NCBI RefSeq assembly: GCF_025813715.1
Contig: NZ_CP107535.1
Coordinates: 1-35,113, forward strand
Direction of reading: 5' to 3'
From: Methylobacterium sp. FF17
GTDB lineage: Bacteria; Pseudomonadota; Alphaproteobacteria; Rhizobiales; Beijerinckiaceae
Length of the DNA: 35,113 nt
This document shows positions 15,364 to 23,351 of this stretch, one piece after another. How positions within the stretch are numbered: position 1 is the first letter of the stretch; each line of letters opens with the position of its first letter. Below the pieces are notes generated by a model that had not been told where the DNA came from, did no database searches, and saw only the letters and a program-made list of their open reading frames with translations. Position numbers and translations under genes: made by a program.

Positions 15364-15474
15364 ATGTCACTCACCCGCTCCGTCTTACGCCAGCACCGCG
15401 AGGTCGCCGCCTTAGTGGTCACCTACGGGGTGTTCCTGAGTGGCATTCTCGTGCTCGCTTGGGCGATGGTCTGA
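15364..15474 (+). CDS. tiny membrane peptide (36 aa)
   Basis: ATG at 15364 to TGA at 15472-15474. Basic N-terminus (MSLTRSVLRQHREVA), then one span (ALVVTYGVFLSGILVLAWAM). The charge pattern fits a single-pass inner-membrane peptide with its N-terminus inside. There is no clear ribosome binding site and no family match. Confidence 0.42.
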   Translation: MSLTRSVLRQHREVAALVVTYGVFLSGILVLAWAMV

Positions 15475-15531
15475 CCCGCCGCCTCCCTGCACCCTGGATG
15501 TTAGAGTTTGGAGCGCCTTCACCGGTCGGCG

Positions 15532-15659
15532 GCTGCCTTTGTCATGGCCTGTAGAGATTGAACCACGATTGCCCCGAGCACCAGAACCGTCGCTGGCGTA
15601 CCCTGTTTCGCCGCAAGGCCATGGGTGACCTGTTTTGAGGGCTCTATCAGCCACTGTAA
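15532..15659 (+). pseudogene. decayed C-terminal copy of the HNH gene
   Basis: From ~15556 the plus strand reads NHDCPEHQNRRWRTLFRRKA, then MGDLF, a TGA, and GLYQPL followed by TAA at 15657-15659. This matches the end of the intact HNH protein at 5802..6236 (NHDRPEHQRRRWRTLFRRKA, LGDLFRGPYQPL). Upstream, bases 15532-15555 are still alignable to the AAFCQRCHM part but out of frame. With an internal stop and no catalytic core this is a relic. Confidence 0.82.
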
Positions 15660-15709
15660 TGTTCACTGACGATCGTGGTGAGCGACGAGCTGCTCTGCGG
15701 ACCAAGGTC

Positions 15710-15976
15710 CTATGGAATATCCTGTGCCGCTTCGCGCATGGCACGGATCCAGGCATTGATCTCACGACACGCTTTGATTGCCTCCGCCGTGTAGCGTCCG
15801 TGATGGTACATACCGTTCTTTTGACCCCTCGGAGCACCAGGAGAGGTGCCTCCATGCATCCGGCACCGCCCATTCGGCATCGCCGGCGATTTGCAGGGAC
15901 GTCCGCCTCGTGTTCTGGCGCCGCATCGGGGCGAAGCGTGCATTGCCCTTTGCATGGGGTTGTCCGCAGATTTCAT
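15710..15976 (-). CDS. small Cys/His protein of the HGG-GAPxG type (88 aa)
   Basis: A Cys-rich N-terminal half (RCGARTRGGRPCKSPAMPNG, then RCRMHGGTSPGAPRGQKNG) with Cys about every 10 residues before a Cys-x2-His, suggests a zinc-bound fold. HGG-S-GAP-G-N motifs before a helical C-terminus (HGRYTAEAIKACREINAWIR) are common in alphaproteobacterial prophage and plasmid proteins of unknown role. Its ATG overlaps the stop of the upstream gene by 4 bp (15973-15976), so the two are translationally coupled. Confidence 0.72.
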   Translation of the reverse strand: MKSADNPMQRAMHASPRCGARTRGGRPCKSPAMPNGRCRMHGGTSPGAPRGQKNGMYHHGRYTAEAIKACREINAWIRAMREAAQDIP

Positions 15977-16617
15977 TCGGAGACCCTCCCTCCGGTGGAG
16001 GAAGCACGGACCGACCCCACAACGGCCTGACCCCCGGCTTCGACGGTGACACGCTCGACCCTCACAGTCTGCTGGCCATCACTGCGATAGCGCTTGAGCG
16101 CCTCGACCTGGGTGGTGAAGGTCCGGGCGAGCTTGTTGAAAGCGCGTTCGGCACCTTCCTGCTGTGGCAGGTTCTCTACGTGAGCCAAGCGTCGCGCGAA
16201 CGTCATGGTCGCGAGGTGTACGGCCGCCATCTGCGATGCAAGCATCGCTTCGATCTCGTCTTTAGGCTTGATCCCATCGACGACCGAAAGCACGAAGTTG
16301 ATGCCGGCTTCATCAGGTTCTGGCCCATGGCTGGCTACGTTCGCAATCTGACTCAGTAGCCCATTCATGAAAGGAAGGCTCGCTGTACCGAGCGCATTCA
16401 TGAGATTGACCGAACCGGTGGCCAAGTTGGAATGATCAGGTTGGGTCGTGATGCCCGCTTTACCTCGGTCAACTCGGATGCGTGCCGGGGGACGCTGATT
16501 GTTGCGTGCGATGTAGCGTGACAAGGCTACTTTTTCGGCCGGTGTCAGCTTGTAGGGCTCTGTGACAACGGGAGAGAGTGTTTTTTCGACAACCATCTTG
16601 TTTCTCGGTCTTGCCAT
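15973..16617 (-). CDS. hypothetical protein, partner of the HGG protein (214 aa)
   Basis: I chose ATG at 16617 because AGGAGGTCGATCC sits just upstream; the frame is open further back without support. The N-terminus is basic (MARPRNKMVVEKTLSPV), and the middle is a helical region around SVNLMNALGTASLPFMNGLL. A long C-terminal helix (LAHVENLPQQEGAERAFNKL) leads to a strand-rich end (QQTVRVERVTVEAGGQAVVG). No family is named. This two-gene unit with the HGG protein recurs in related bacteria from memory, and its role is unknown, possibly phage-derived. Confidence 0.72.
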   Translation of the reverse strand: MARPRNKMVVEKTLSPVVTEPYKLTPAEKVALSRYIARNNQRPPARIRVDRGKAGITTQPDHSNLATGSVNLMNALGTASLPFMNGLLSQIANVASHGPEPDEAGINFVLSVVDGIKPKDEIEAMLASQMAAVHLATMTFARRLAHVENLPQQEGAERAFNKLARTFTTQVEALKRYRSDGQQTVRVERVTVEAGGQAVVGSVRASSTGGRVSE

Positions 16618-17730
16618 GGATCGACCTCCTCGCGTTTCAAAGCCGAGTGTCATTTCCTGTCTGCTTAGCGCCCCTGATGTGTAGGTGAGGTGGATGGGGG
16701 GCATAGCTTCGCCTGCAATCGACGAAGCCTGCGACCTGACGTGCCGGAGCCGGCGTATTGGTCACATAAACCGATGGACGAAACCCTGTCGGGGAGGCCG
16801 GGGTCAGGCGGTCGGCCTTTACTCGCCGCTTCACCTCTGCCGAGGTCTGACGCGGAACGAACCGGCTGCACATCGATCTGCAGAACCAGTTGTCTGTGGG
16901 GTCGGGGCGACCCGTTCCCACTCCTGCGGCATCAATCGCCGCTTCATGCCGGTGCCATCCGGCTTATCGCAGGAACCCGGAACTGACCTGGCTAGTCACC
17001 CGGCCCGCGGCTCCATGGGGGAGCGGGCTATGCTTTCCAGTATAATCCTCTTCTGTTCACTGTAAAGTCCCGGTTCGTTCGACAGCAGGCGAAACTCTGG
17101 TGGTTCGAGGGGTAGTGCTTCGTAGGAAACTAGGGAGTCCGGCCATAGTCACCCTGACGCGCAATGCCTCCTGATCCGGCTCCTGGGCGACCCGGGCTCT
17201 AGCGCCGCGTCCGGCAACGTTCCGAACCGTTCGGGGCGCTAGGCCCACAGGCCGCTGATGATGTCGATGAGCAGGGGGACCCCATGGACGAACTGTAGAA
17301 GTACCCCTGAGGCGTGTGTGGGATCTTGGAGCCATCCTCGCTCCAGAAACTGAGGTACACATCATTCCGAAGACGACTCCGCCCTGTGCGACGATCCACG
17401 CGAGGCGCAGAGCCCATTGGATCGGCACCTTGAGAAGCGGGGGCTGTGGCTTGGGGCGCCGTAGTCCCCTCGGATTGTCGGGGTCGTGGTCCACGGACCG
17501 CAGCATGGTTTCAAGATGGCGCGACGAGGCACCCGGCGCAATCCGGGGTCTGCAACCTCCTCGGTTCAGCTTCAGTGCGTGTGGTGTGATACCCTTGGGC
17601 TTACCGTCGTCTCTACCGCGTTGTTGCCGTACTGACCGTGGGCTTACCGTCCGCTGCCGTGGCGAAGCTGCTCCTACACGCTGGTAGCGGTTCTGACTGC
17701 CTGAAGGGTTGTCGGTTAAGGCGACACCCT
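16618..17730. other. 1.1-kb region without a convincing gene
   Basis: Three weak signals were seen. A minus-strand frame at 16637..16873 begins MCSRFVPRQTSAEVKRR, faintly like the N-terminus of SRAP/YedK proteins (MCGRF), but it loses similarity quickly and has no ribosome binding site. Minus-strand frames at 17200..17506 carry protein-like pieces in three frames (PPLLKVPIQWALRLAWIVAQ; FWSEDGSKIPHTP; LLQFVHGVPLLIDIISGLWA), which could be a decayed membrane-protein gene. A pyrimidine/purine-rich stretch at 17560-17730 has no feature. The region looks degraded. Confidence 0.45.
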
Positions 17731-18576
17731 TCAGGCCTGCCTCCTCTCCTTCGGCAGCCTCTTAGGCGTTCGTGCGCCGCGATCAGCCCGGGAAGCCCGC
17801 TTAGGGGCTTCTCGTAGATCACTGGTATCTGTGCCCGTCCGACGCTGAACCCCACCCCTGGCGCCGCGCAGGTCGATCCAGGCGAGCCACGCCTTGCCGA
17901 CGATCCGCACTACGTTGATGTCGTTGCGGTAGCGCGACAGGCGGCGTTCCTGAACCGTGAGGAGGCCGAGCGCCCTGGCCTGCCGGATCGCGCCCTTGAC
18001 GGTGGAGGAGTTGACCCCCGCCACGTCCCCGATCTCGCGGAGAGACTTGTCGCACAGTTGGCGCTTGGAAACCTCGAACGCGATCACGGCTAGGCGGCTT
18101 GCTCGCCGAGTGTGAACTTCGCTGCGATGGCGGGGGCATCCGACCGGCGGCGACCCAACGGCGGGGCTTTTCCAGCACCTCAGAACGCTCAGGGGGCCGC
18201 TGGTGCTTTCGCGGAGGACTTACCCTCACAGGGAGAAAGCCCCGGCCAGCAGCCGCCTGAACGCTCGTTCCGAGCATTTTGCGGGCATGAATTGCTGCGG
18301 ATGAGCACGAGGCTTGAGCCTAGCCGATCAGCGGCAGACCAACGGCAGTTTGCTTCAGGCTGGCAGAGGACGCCGGGCCTGCCGCCAAGCGGTTATGGCT
18401 TCCCGCCGAGCCTCGAAGGCGCGTCGCATCGCGGTCTCTGGTTCGCCTCGCGCCTGTGGCAGGTGGCCGTAGCGCAGAACCCCATCCGCACCAAAGCTGC
18501 GACCGACTTCGGTTCGCCAACGCCGATCCGCACTCGTGAGGGCGTGCTCGGTTTCAGACAGAATGCTCTGGGCCAT
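17731..18576 (-). pseudogene. decayed winged-helix gene, paralogue of 20140..20913
   Basis: Pieces of one protein lie in order in different frames. The N-terminus starts at 18576 (MAQSILSETEHALTSADRRW) and ends AITAWRQARRPLPA with a stop at 18355. Next come ERAFRRLLAGAFSL plus stop (~18230-18270) and then IAAKFTLGEQAA plus stop (~18088-18124). The C-terminus is open from 18087 (VIAFEVSKRQLCDKSLREIG, later GLLTVQERRLSRYRND) and ends KRLPKERRQA at 17731. The intact paralogue has the same blocks (RRRLLACSGPMPPALAARFT; DGLLTIEERR; EWQAWI; KRLPK). At least three frame breaks make it a pseudogene; the C-terminal 118 residues still form an intact helix-turn-helix. Confidence 0.75.
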
Positions 18577-18631
18577 GACCGTTCCCTTCCGTCGCCAACG
18601 TTCGACAAGAGAGGAACGTGCCAGTTCGGGC

Positions 18632-18808
18632 TCAACTCTGCGGCAGATCCCTGGGGCGATCTCGCGGTGTTCCGGTGAAGCCCTCCAACCAAGCCTCCCG
18701 CTCCTCGGTGCCGGACGGGTAGGGACAGCATTCGCGCTTCCGACCATGAGCGCGGGCGTGAGCGCCCTGATCGATCGGATCGGACTGGGATCTTGGATGC
18801 TCGGACAT
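18632..18808 (-). CDS. RMF-like ribosome modulation factor homologue (58 aa)
   Basis: ATG at 18808, preceded by GAGGGCAGATCCC. The protein starts MSEHPRSQSDPIDQGAHARA and carries the core GRKRECCPYPSGTEEREAWL-EGF. E. coli RMF has the same order: Gly/Ala helix (QRGYQAGIAGRSKEMCPY), CPY, then R..WLGGW. RMF binds 30S subunits in stationary phase and promotes ribosome dimers; proteins of this family with CPYxxGTxxRxxWLEG are also common as plasmid and chromosomal copies in alphaproteobacteria. CrpP-type proteins share the fold. Family membership is likely; actual ribosome binding is inferred. The decayed winged-helix gene starts 55 bp downstream on the same strand. Confidence 0.75.
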   Translation of the reverse strand: MSEHPRSQSDPIDQGAHARAHGRKRECCPYPSGTEEREAWLEGFTGTPRDRPRDLPQS

Positions 18809-19036
18809 GGGATCTGCCCTCAAAACTTGGCAACCTCGTCCGCGACCTGGTTGATCCGAGATACGAGCGCCTTGCAGAGCCACATCACGGCCTAAGGCCT
18901 CAACAGGCCGCGTCCATGGAGGAGGCGAACGAAGGACGTCCCCTTAGTCCCGCCTCGTTCGTAGCCGATCCTATGCCGGCAGTCGCGAGGGGATGAACGC
19001 CTCTAACGCTTCAGCCTGGTGGAGGGAGGGACGCGC

Positions 19037-19165
19037 TTGATCAACGTCTTAGCGGCCATCGTATCGGTCATCGTGGTTTTGGTGACGGGCGCTCTGCTGA
19101 AGGTCGCACTCCTGCCCTTCCGCCTCGTCCGAGGGCTTCTGCGGCGTCGGCCCGCTCCGACCTAG
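19037..19165 (+). CDS. small membrane peptide (42 aa)
   Basis: TTG at 19037 preceded by a strong GGAGGGAGGG; TAG at 19163-19165. It is one span (INVLAAIVSVIVVLVTGALL) followed by a basic end (PFRLVRGLLRRRPAPT). The strong ribosome binding site is the main support for the unusual TTG start. Its stop overlaps the stop of the opposing gene 19162..19488. Function is unknown. Confidence 0.55.
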   Translation: MINVLAAIVSVIVVLVTGALLKVALLPFRLVRGLLRRRPAPT

Positions 19166-19488
19166 TCGATGCTGGCTCGCTCTACGTCGGTGTGGCCGAT
19201 CATCGCGATGGTTGCGGTCAGGCGCTGCCTGTCCAGGGGAACGACCCACACGCGGGGGCCTGCATCTGTAGGCGTCCGGTCCACCTGAGAGGTCCGGGAG
19301 GCGATCACGGCCTGCTGGAGCTGCGTGCGAGCGGAGGCATCGGCCAGGACGAACAGCCCAGCGACGACGCAGCCGGACTGGCAGGCATTGACGATGATGG
19401 CTGAGGGGCTGGGCATGAACACGATCCTGACGACGGCTTGGGCGTAGCAGTCGAGGACGGCGGGCGATGCAGCAGGAATACCACGCAT
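19162..19488 (-). CDS. hypothetical protein (108 aa)
   Basis: Not recognised. Codons are strongly GC-ending, which supports it over the opposite strand. A moderately hydrophobic middle (SAIIVNACQSGCVVAGLFVL) is followed by a soluble part (QLQQAVIASRTSQVDRTPTD, then VWVVPLDRQRLTATIAMIG). The start could be ATG at 19488 or the internal ATG before PSPSAIIVN (near 19416). It converges with the small membrane peptide gene at 19037, and the two TAG stops overlap in CTAG. Confidence 0.58.
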   Translation of the reverse strand: MRGIPAASPAVLDCYAQAVVRIVFMPSPSAIIVNACQSGCVVAGLFVLADASARTQLQQAVIASRTSQVDRTPTDAGPRVWVVPLDRQRLTATIAMIGHTDVERASID

Positions 19489-19841
19489 GAGGCTCGACCG
19501 AGCTTATCCCCGGTGCGCCCACCTCCGAGAGAACCCTGTTGGCTATGGGCCTGCGTTGCGGTTCCTGTTCTCCGCATCGCAGACCCTCACACGATCACCC
19601 GGCCGAGGCGTCACGGGCGATGCGCAGGGAACTGGCACGCGCACGCCTGTCATCGTGTGCTCTCGATGCTGACGCAGCCTCACGCCGGTCGGGACCGGTG
19701 CTGGCGCATCTGCGGGAGAGATCTTTGATGCAAGGACAGGCTGGGCTGTTGGCATCGTTCGGCAAAGCGCTCAGCCCTCCGTGCTCTACGCATGGCTGCT
19801 CGGGCTCTGCCGGCCGCAATCTGCTCCAAGTCCGATACGGC
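19489..19841. other. 353-bp gap without a convincing gene
   Basis: A minus-strand frame ending at 19543 encodes a 36-residue peptide from an ATG near 19653 (MTGVRVPVPCASPVTPRPGD and on), but it has no family match. Nothing else was seen on either strand. Confidence 0.4.
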
Positions 19842-20009
19842 TCAGGGCAGAAGCTTCGACACCAGAGCGCTAAGCCACAGTAGTGCGATCACGATCAGTA
19901 TCGCCCAAACGGCGGCCATGATCGCAGAGGCTCCGATGCCCGAGACCGCTGAGTGCCAATGCGGTGGGCCTTTGGCCACGTCTGGGATGATCTTCGGCTC
20001 GTCACGCAT
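19842..20009 (-). CDS. small C-tail-anchored membrane protein (55 aa)
   Basis: ATG at 20009 begins MRDEPKIIPDVAKGPPHWHS; then one strong membrane span (AIMAAVWAILIVIALLWLSA) and a short basic end. The soluble N-terminal ~25 residues followed by a hydrophobic anchor is clear. Extending the frame upstream to 20153 adds non-conserved residues, so the internal ATG is preferred. It lies 130 bp after the winged-helix gene, same strand. Function is unknown. Confidence 0.62.
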   Translation of the reverse strand: MRDEPKIIPDVAKGPPHWHSAVSGIGASAIMAAVWAILIVIALLWLSALVSKLLP

Positions 20010-20139
20010 CGCATGCCCGCCTGTGCTTGCCGTCCAGTAGGGGCGCGCACAGCGCGAACCACTCACCGACGACAATCTGAAGCAGTACCACGCATTGCTG
20101 CGCAGGTCCTTGCTTGTCTGAAGGCCGTCGGAGATTGCG

Positions 20140-20913
20140 CTATCGATGGGCAAAACTCTGCTGCTTCGGCAGCCTCTTACCCGTTTTCGCTGGCGAAACC
20201 GTCCTCAGAATTAACAGGCTACCCGTGGGGCGCATCGCTTTGCACCCTATCGGCTTGACGGGTGCCTCGGCAGCGCGCTCGCCCGATCTGGCGTGCTCCC
20301 CCGTTTCGAGGGTTGCGACTGTGGCGTCCTGTCGTTTCTGCTTGCCGCTTCGGGCGATCCACGCCTGCCACTCGCGGCTGATGATGCGGACGAGGTTGGG
20401 TGAGTTCTTCCGGCCCTGGTGGCGGCGCTCCTCAATGGTGAGCAGCCCGTCACCCTCGGCCAAACGGATCGCACCTTGCGCCAGGCGTCGGCACACCCCG
20501 GCCCGCCCTGCGATGGCGTCGATGCACAGGCCACATTCCCTGTTCGCCGCGATCTCGTCCGCGACGATCTTCAGGACGGCCCGCTGCCCTTCCGTGAAGC
20601 GTGCGGCGAGGGCTGGCGGCATGGGACCGGAACAGGCGAGCAACCGGCGCCGATCCCGTGATGCGATCCGGTCAGGGCTCCTGGGGCTCCTGCGCGGCGG
20701 GAAGATGCTGATCCGGCCGGCGACAACGCCAACGGGACGGACGGGCTCCCTGTTCGCGTGGCGGCGCTCGTGGAGGCGCTCGGCGAGTGCCTGGGCCTCC
20801 TCGTCGCTCAGAGCGCCCGAGGCATGTCCCTGCCAAAGCTGGCGGCCTGCCTCGTCCATCTGCGCGAACGTGCGCGCAGCCTCGATCACGGCAGCAATCG
20901 CAGCGTGAAACAT
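20140..20913 (-). CDS. winged-helix DNA-binding protein (257 aa)
   Basis: ATG at 20913 preceded by GACCGAGGACG. The N-terminal helices (MFHAAIAAVIEAARTFAQMD) lead to an Ala/Glu helix with LSDEEAQALAERLHERR. A basic linker (PPRRSPRSPDR) is followed by the conserved core ~115-205: MPPALAARFTEGQRAVLKIV, IDAIAGRAGVCRRLAQGAIR (helix-turn-helix), GLLTIEERRHQGRKNSPNLV (wing) and IISREWQAWI. The C-terminal ~55 residues are disordered and end KRLPKQQSFAHR. This family is frequent in Methylobacterium; its role (transcription or plasmid replication control) is not established. A decayed paralogue lies at 17731..18576, and a palindrome at 20966 may be its own operator. Confidence 0.75.
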   Translation of the reverse strand: MFHAAIAAVIEAARTFAQMDEAGRQLWQGHASGALSDEEAQALAERLHERRHANREPVRPVGVVAGRISIFPPRRSPRSPDRIASRDRRRLLACSGPMPPALAARFTEGQRAVLKIVADEIAANRECGLCIDAIAGRAGVCRRLAQGAIRLAEGDGLLTIEERRHQGRKNSPNLVRIISREWQAWIARSGKQKRQDATVATLETGEHARSGERAAEAPVKPIGCKAMRPTGSLLILRTVSPAKTGKRLPKQQSFAHR

Positions 20914-21242
20914 CGTCCTCGGTCCCTTTACGGGCCGCGATCCGGTCCAGGCACGACTTCTCGACGTGAGAATTGGCGTTCTCACTTGACACCCGAAGGT
21001 GCCGTGTGGCTTGTGAGGAGTTGCACGTGGCCTCACAGGCCCATCGAATTTGCGGCCCTCCAGTTTGGCGACTGGGGGGCCGTAGTCGTTTCAGGGGCTA
21101 TCTCGCGGCGGTGATCTCTCCTGATGCCGGCTCACGACTCACCCGAGGGTGAGCGCAGCCAGACATGCCATGTCGCGTGGCGGACATGGTTAAGTCAACG
21201 GTAGCGCCGTCCCGATCATCACCAGTAGGAAGCCGAGCCCCC
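20914..21242. other. 329-bp intergenic region
   Basis: It lies between the divergent winged-helix gene and the small gene at 21243. It holds a 7-bp inverted repeat at 20966-20985 followed by TTGACA at 20986-20991; no gene was seen. Confidence 0.5.
20966..20985. promoter_or_regulatory. palindromic operator candidate upstream of the winged-helix gene
   Basis: Perfect 7-bp arms GTGAGAA and TTCTCAC around TTGGCG, 53 bp before the gene's start codon and touching TTGACA (20986-20991) on the plus strand. Typical size and position for a dimeric repressor site; the winged-helix protein itself is one candidate ligand. Confidence 0.4.
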
Positions 21243-21455
21243 ATGCCAACCGATGACAGTGGTGCGCAGGATCGCCGCGAAACGAAGGCTGCCAAGCATC
21301 TGGAAAGGGCTCGTGCAGGAGGAGAGGCACGAGCTGACTACGACGCAACCCAGCAGGCCACCGAGGACAAAACTGTTCGCCTCAAGGCCCTGAGGCTCGC
21401 TCAGGAGCAAGCAAACTTGAAGGCAGACACGAAGACGGCACGTAAGAAGAAATAG
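21243..21455 (+). CDS. small charged helical protein, RLKALRLAQE family (70 aa)
   Basis: Starts MPTDDSGAQDRRETKAAKHL and continues as charged helix with the block EDKTVRLKALRLAQEQANL, ending in a Lys-rich tail (KTARKKK). The paralogue at 13242..13418 has DRAETKAAR and EKTERLKALRLAQE in the same places, so both are probably real. The frame is open upstream to 21165 but similarity starts only after 21243. No function is known; the basic tail could contact nucleic acid. Confidence 0.65.
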   Translation: MPTDDSGAQDRRETKAAKHLERARAGGEARADYDATQQATEDKTVRLKALRLAQEQANLKADTKTARKKK

Positions 21456-21515
21456 CTCAATCTCCCGAGTGCAGGCCTGTCGCCGCATGGCTGAAAAACA
21501 CCTGCGCGTCCCCAT

Positions 21516-21725
21516 ATGATCCCTATGATCATCTTCACTCCCAATCCCCATTCCCTGCGGGTCACACCGTCCGCAACGGAGCCCGGTCGGTTCGACTGGA
21601 CGATCTGGAAGGACAAGGAGGTGCTGCAGCGATCAGTGCGATCCTTCGGATCTGAGGGGGCCTCAGAGGCGGCCGGCGACACCGCCCTTCGAGCTGTTAC
21701 GGCGCTCTGGCAGAACGCCAAATAG
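21516..21725 (+). CDS. hypothetical protein (69 aa)
   Basis: Begins MIPMIIFTPNPHSLRVTPSA; a second start (ATG 21525, MIIFTPNP) is equally possible. The middle (EPGRFDWTIWKDKEVLQRSV) looks like an antiparallel sheet with a Trp pair, followed by a helix (ASEAAGDTALRAVTALWQNA). A 'FxWxIxxxxxxxxxSxxxFxSxxxAxxAGxxAL' pattern is seen in small alphaproteobacterial proteins of unknown role. No strong ribosome binding site. Confidence 0.55.
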   Translation: MIPMIIFTPNPHSLRVTPSATEPGRFDWTIWKDKEVLQRSVRSFGSEGASEAAGDTALRAVTALWQNAK

Positions 21726-21862
21726 CAGGGCACAACCCTCTCACGGGACGAGATGGTTGGGCGCTTGACCATGCCGGGCGCTGCCTGGATTTCATCTCCC
21801 ACCCAAATACTGTGCTACAAGCCGGTTGCTCCTGGTTCGTTCTGCGACCGGCGGAAGCCCAA

Positions 21863-22306
21863 ATGTCGACCATCTGCATCATTGCCGTCTGTGGGCAGAA
21901 TTACACAGAAGCGTCAGTGCGCACGACAATACGGCCCAAGGGACTGCTCCTGCGTGATGATATCTCTGGGGGAGAGCAGCTACTAATCCTGCAATCGTAC
22001 ATCATCGGTGACTACAAAGCTTTCGAGGAGGTCGTGGGAGACGTAGACGCCAACATTCGAAAGCCGCAAACAGCCGCCGGATGGTATGTACTATCAACAA
22101 TGATCAACAGTTATGACGGCCTTGTCGACGATAAGAAGCTATCGATGACCATCTACAGCCGCCCAAGGGACGTGAGGTTCGCTGTCGGTGGAACAAGCTT
22201 CTCCGACCGTATGCGAATGACAATCCGGCGGAATGCTGGATACGAACCCGAATGGGAGCCCTGCGGGATGAAAGTTGTTGGAAACGCTGTGTCACAGCTG
22301 TTCTGA
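21863..22306 (+). CDS. hypothetical protein (147 aa)
   Basis: Not recognised. I start it at ATG 21863 (MSTICIIAVCGQNYTEASVR); the frame is open to 21812, where an upstream start would add MLQAGCSWFVLRPAEAQ, itself a little like a signal sequence. The body is mixed strand and helix (LLLRDDISGGEQLLILQSYI; KKLSMTIYSRPRDVRFAVGG). Third positions are less GC-rich than in neighbouring genes, which suggests recent acquisition or weak coding. There are no close neighbours on the same strand. Confidence 0.45.
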   Translation: MSTICIIAVCGQNYTEASVRTTIRPKGLLLRDDISGGEQLLILQSYIIGDYKAFEEVVGDVDANIRKPQTAAGWYVLSTMINSYDGLVDDKKLSMTIYSRPRDVRFAVGGTSFSDRMRMTIRRNAGYEPEWEPCGMKVVGNAVSQLF

Positions 22307-22651
22307 TACGAATCACACCGACACAACGATTTTTGTTGTAGCGCCGACGTTGCGGCTCGGGCTGGCCTGTCTCGCTGGACCCTCGATAGCCTCGGCGTTC
22401 GGTTAACTCGGAAATGTCGAGTACTAGCGGCACCCATTGATCCTGGGTCGGTTCGCGATCCGGAGCCCCGCGGACATGAGCCGCGCCGGACTTCTCGTTT
22501 CTACGCACTGAACCCCGTCCGCCGTCTGCCCACGTTTTGCTGCTCTCGTGGTATGCACTCACAACCAAGGCGCGAGATTTTAAATCTGTAGAAATTAATT
22601 AACCATAAGGAGCATACCAAAAGCACCACTTGCCCACGAAAGCTCAAGCGG
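22307..22651. other. 345-bp gap
   Basis: No gene was seen. A small inverted repeat (ACAAC at 22323-22327 and GTTGT at 22334-22338 with a T run between) lies ~15 bp after the preceding stop and might be a weak terminator. An AT-rich stretch with AAGGAG (near 22607) precedes the next gene. Confidence 0.4.
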
Positions 22652-23131
22652 ATGCGTATACCGATACAATTCGGAGTAGCAGTAGGGTGCTTGGCTCTTG
22701 TCGTGGGACAGCAAGCCCTCTCAGGAACTGGAAGTGGCCCCTATCGCCTTCCAGATCCTGGCCTTATTGTACTAGAAAAACTTGGCGCAAGAGCAAAAAA
22801 AGCGATGGAAGCTTTTGTCTTGCGGCCTCGAATGCCCGATGCTTACGATTTGGTATGCTCCAGTTGTATGCAGAAAGAACCGAGAGTGCCATTGTCTCGT
22901 ATCGCGCGCGCAACCATCAGCGAACCACCTGAGAAGGACGCGGCCTTTCAAGTGGAGGCGCCCCGAAGAAGTAAACTTCGATATGCCTCGTTCTCGCAAA
23001 GTGATTACGGTAGGCGCACGACCCGTTTAGGGCGGAAGCTGTCGAGCCGAGCACGCCATGGCCAGCGTGGGACCAGACTTGCTGTGATTTCTGATGCCGC
23101 AGAAGCGTGGGAAGTCGAGTTGCGCCGCTAG
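22652..23131 (+). CDS. possible secreted hypothetical protein (159 aa)
   Basis: The first residues MRIPIQFGVAVGCLALVVGQ look like a signal peptide with cleavage near QALSG. The mature part has a Cys pair (VCSSCMQKEP) and a basic Ser/Arg-rich C-terminal half (RRSKLRYASFSQSDYGRRTT). Codons are less GC-ending than elsewhere, and there is no family match or clear ribosome binding site at the start. It may be a recently acquired or decaying gene. Confidence 0.4.
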   Translation: MRIPIQFGVAVGCLALVVGQQALSGTGSGPYRLPDPGLIVLEKLGARAKKAMEAFVLRPRMPDAYDLVCSSCMQKEPRVPLSRIARATISEPPEKDAAFQVEAPRRSKLRYASFSQSDYGRRTTRLGRKLSSRARHGQRGTRLAVISDAAEAWEVELRR

Positions 23132-23351
23132 TTGTAGTTCCCGCAACTGCAGGTGGGTGGGCAGGCTCAACACCACGAACGCGTAAGCCTACCGTCCTCT
23201 TGACGTATTGCGTTCTTTTACCTCCAGGCACATCGCCCAAGCGGCCTTTACCTGATCGGCGGCCTGCCTAGTGCCCGCTAACACGTTGGAGCGCTCTGGC
23301 ATCTCACGTGCAAGGCAGGCTCATTCCTTCCTTGGGAGTCCTCTCCTGACT

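Noticed and set aside
16637..16873. Possible SRAP/YedK-like start (MCSRF) on the minus strand
   Set aside because: Only the first few residues resemble the family; the conserved Asn and His motifs are absent and there is no ribosome site.
17057..17506. Possible membrane-protein gene on the minus strand
   Set aside because: Protein-like pieces lie in three different frames; at best a decayed gene, not callable.
18112..18678. Plus-strand frame of 188 codons
   Set aside because: Opposite the decayed winged-helix gene and part of the RMF-like gene; no motif of its own.
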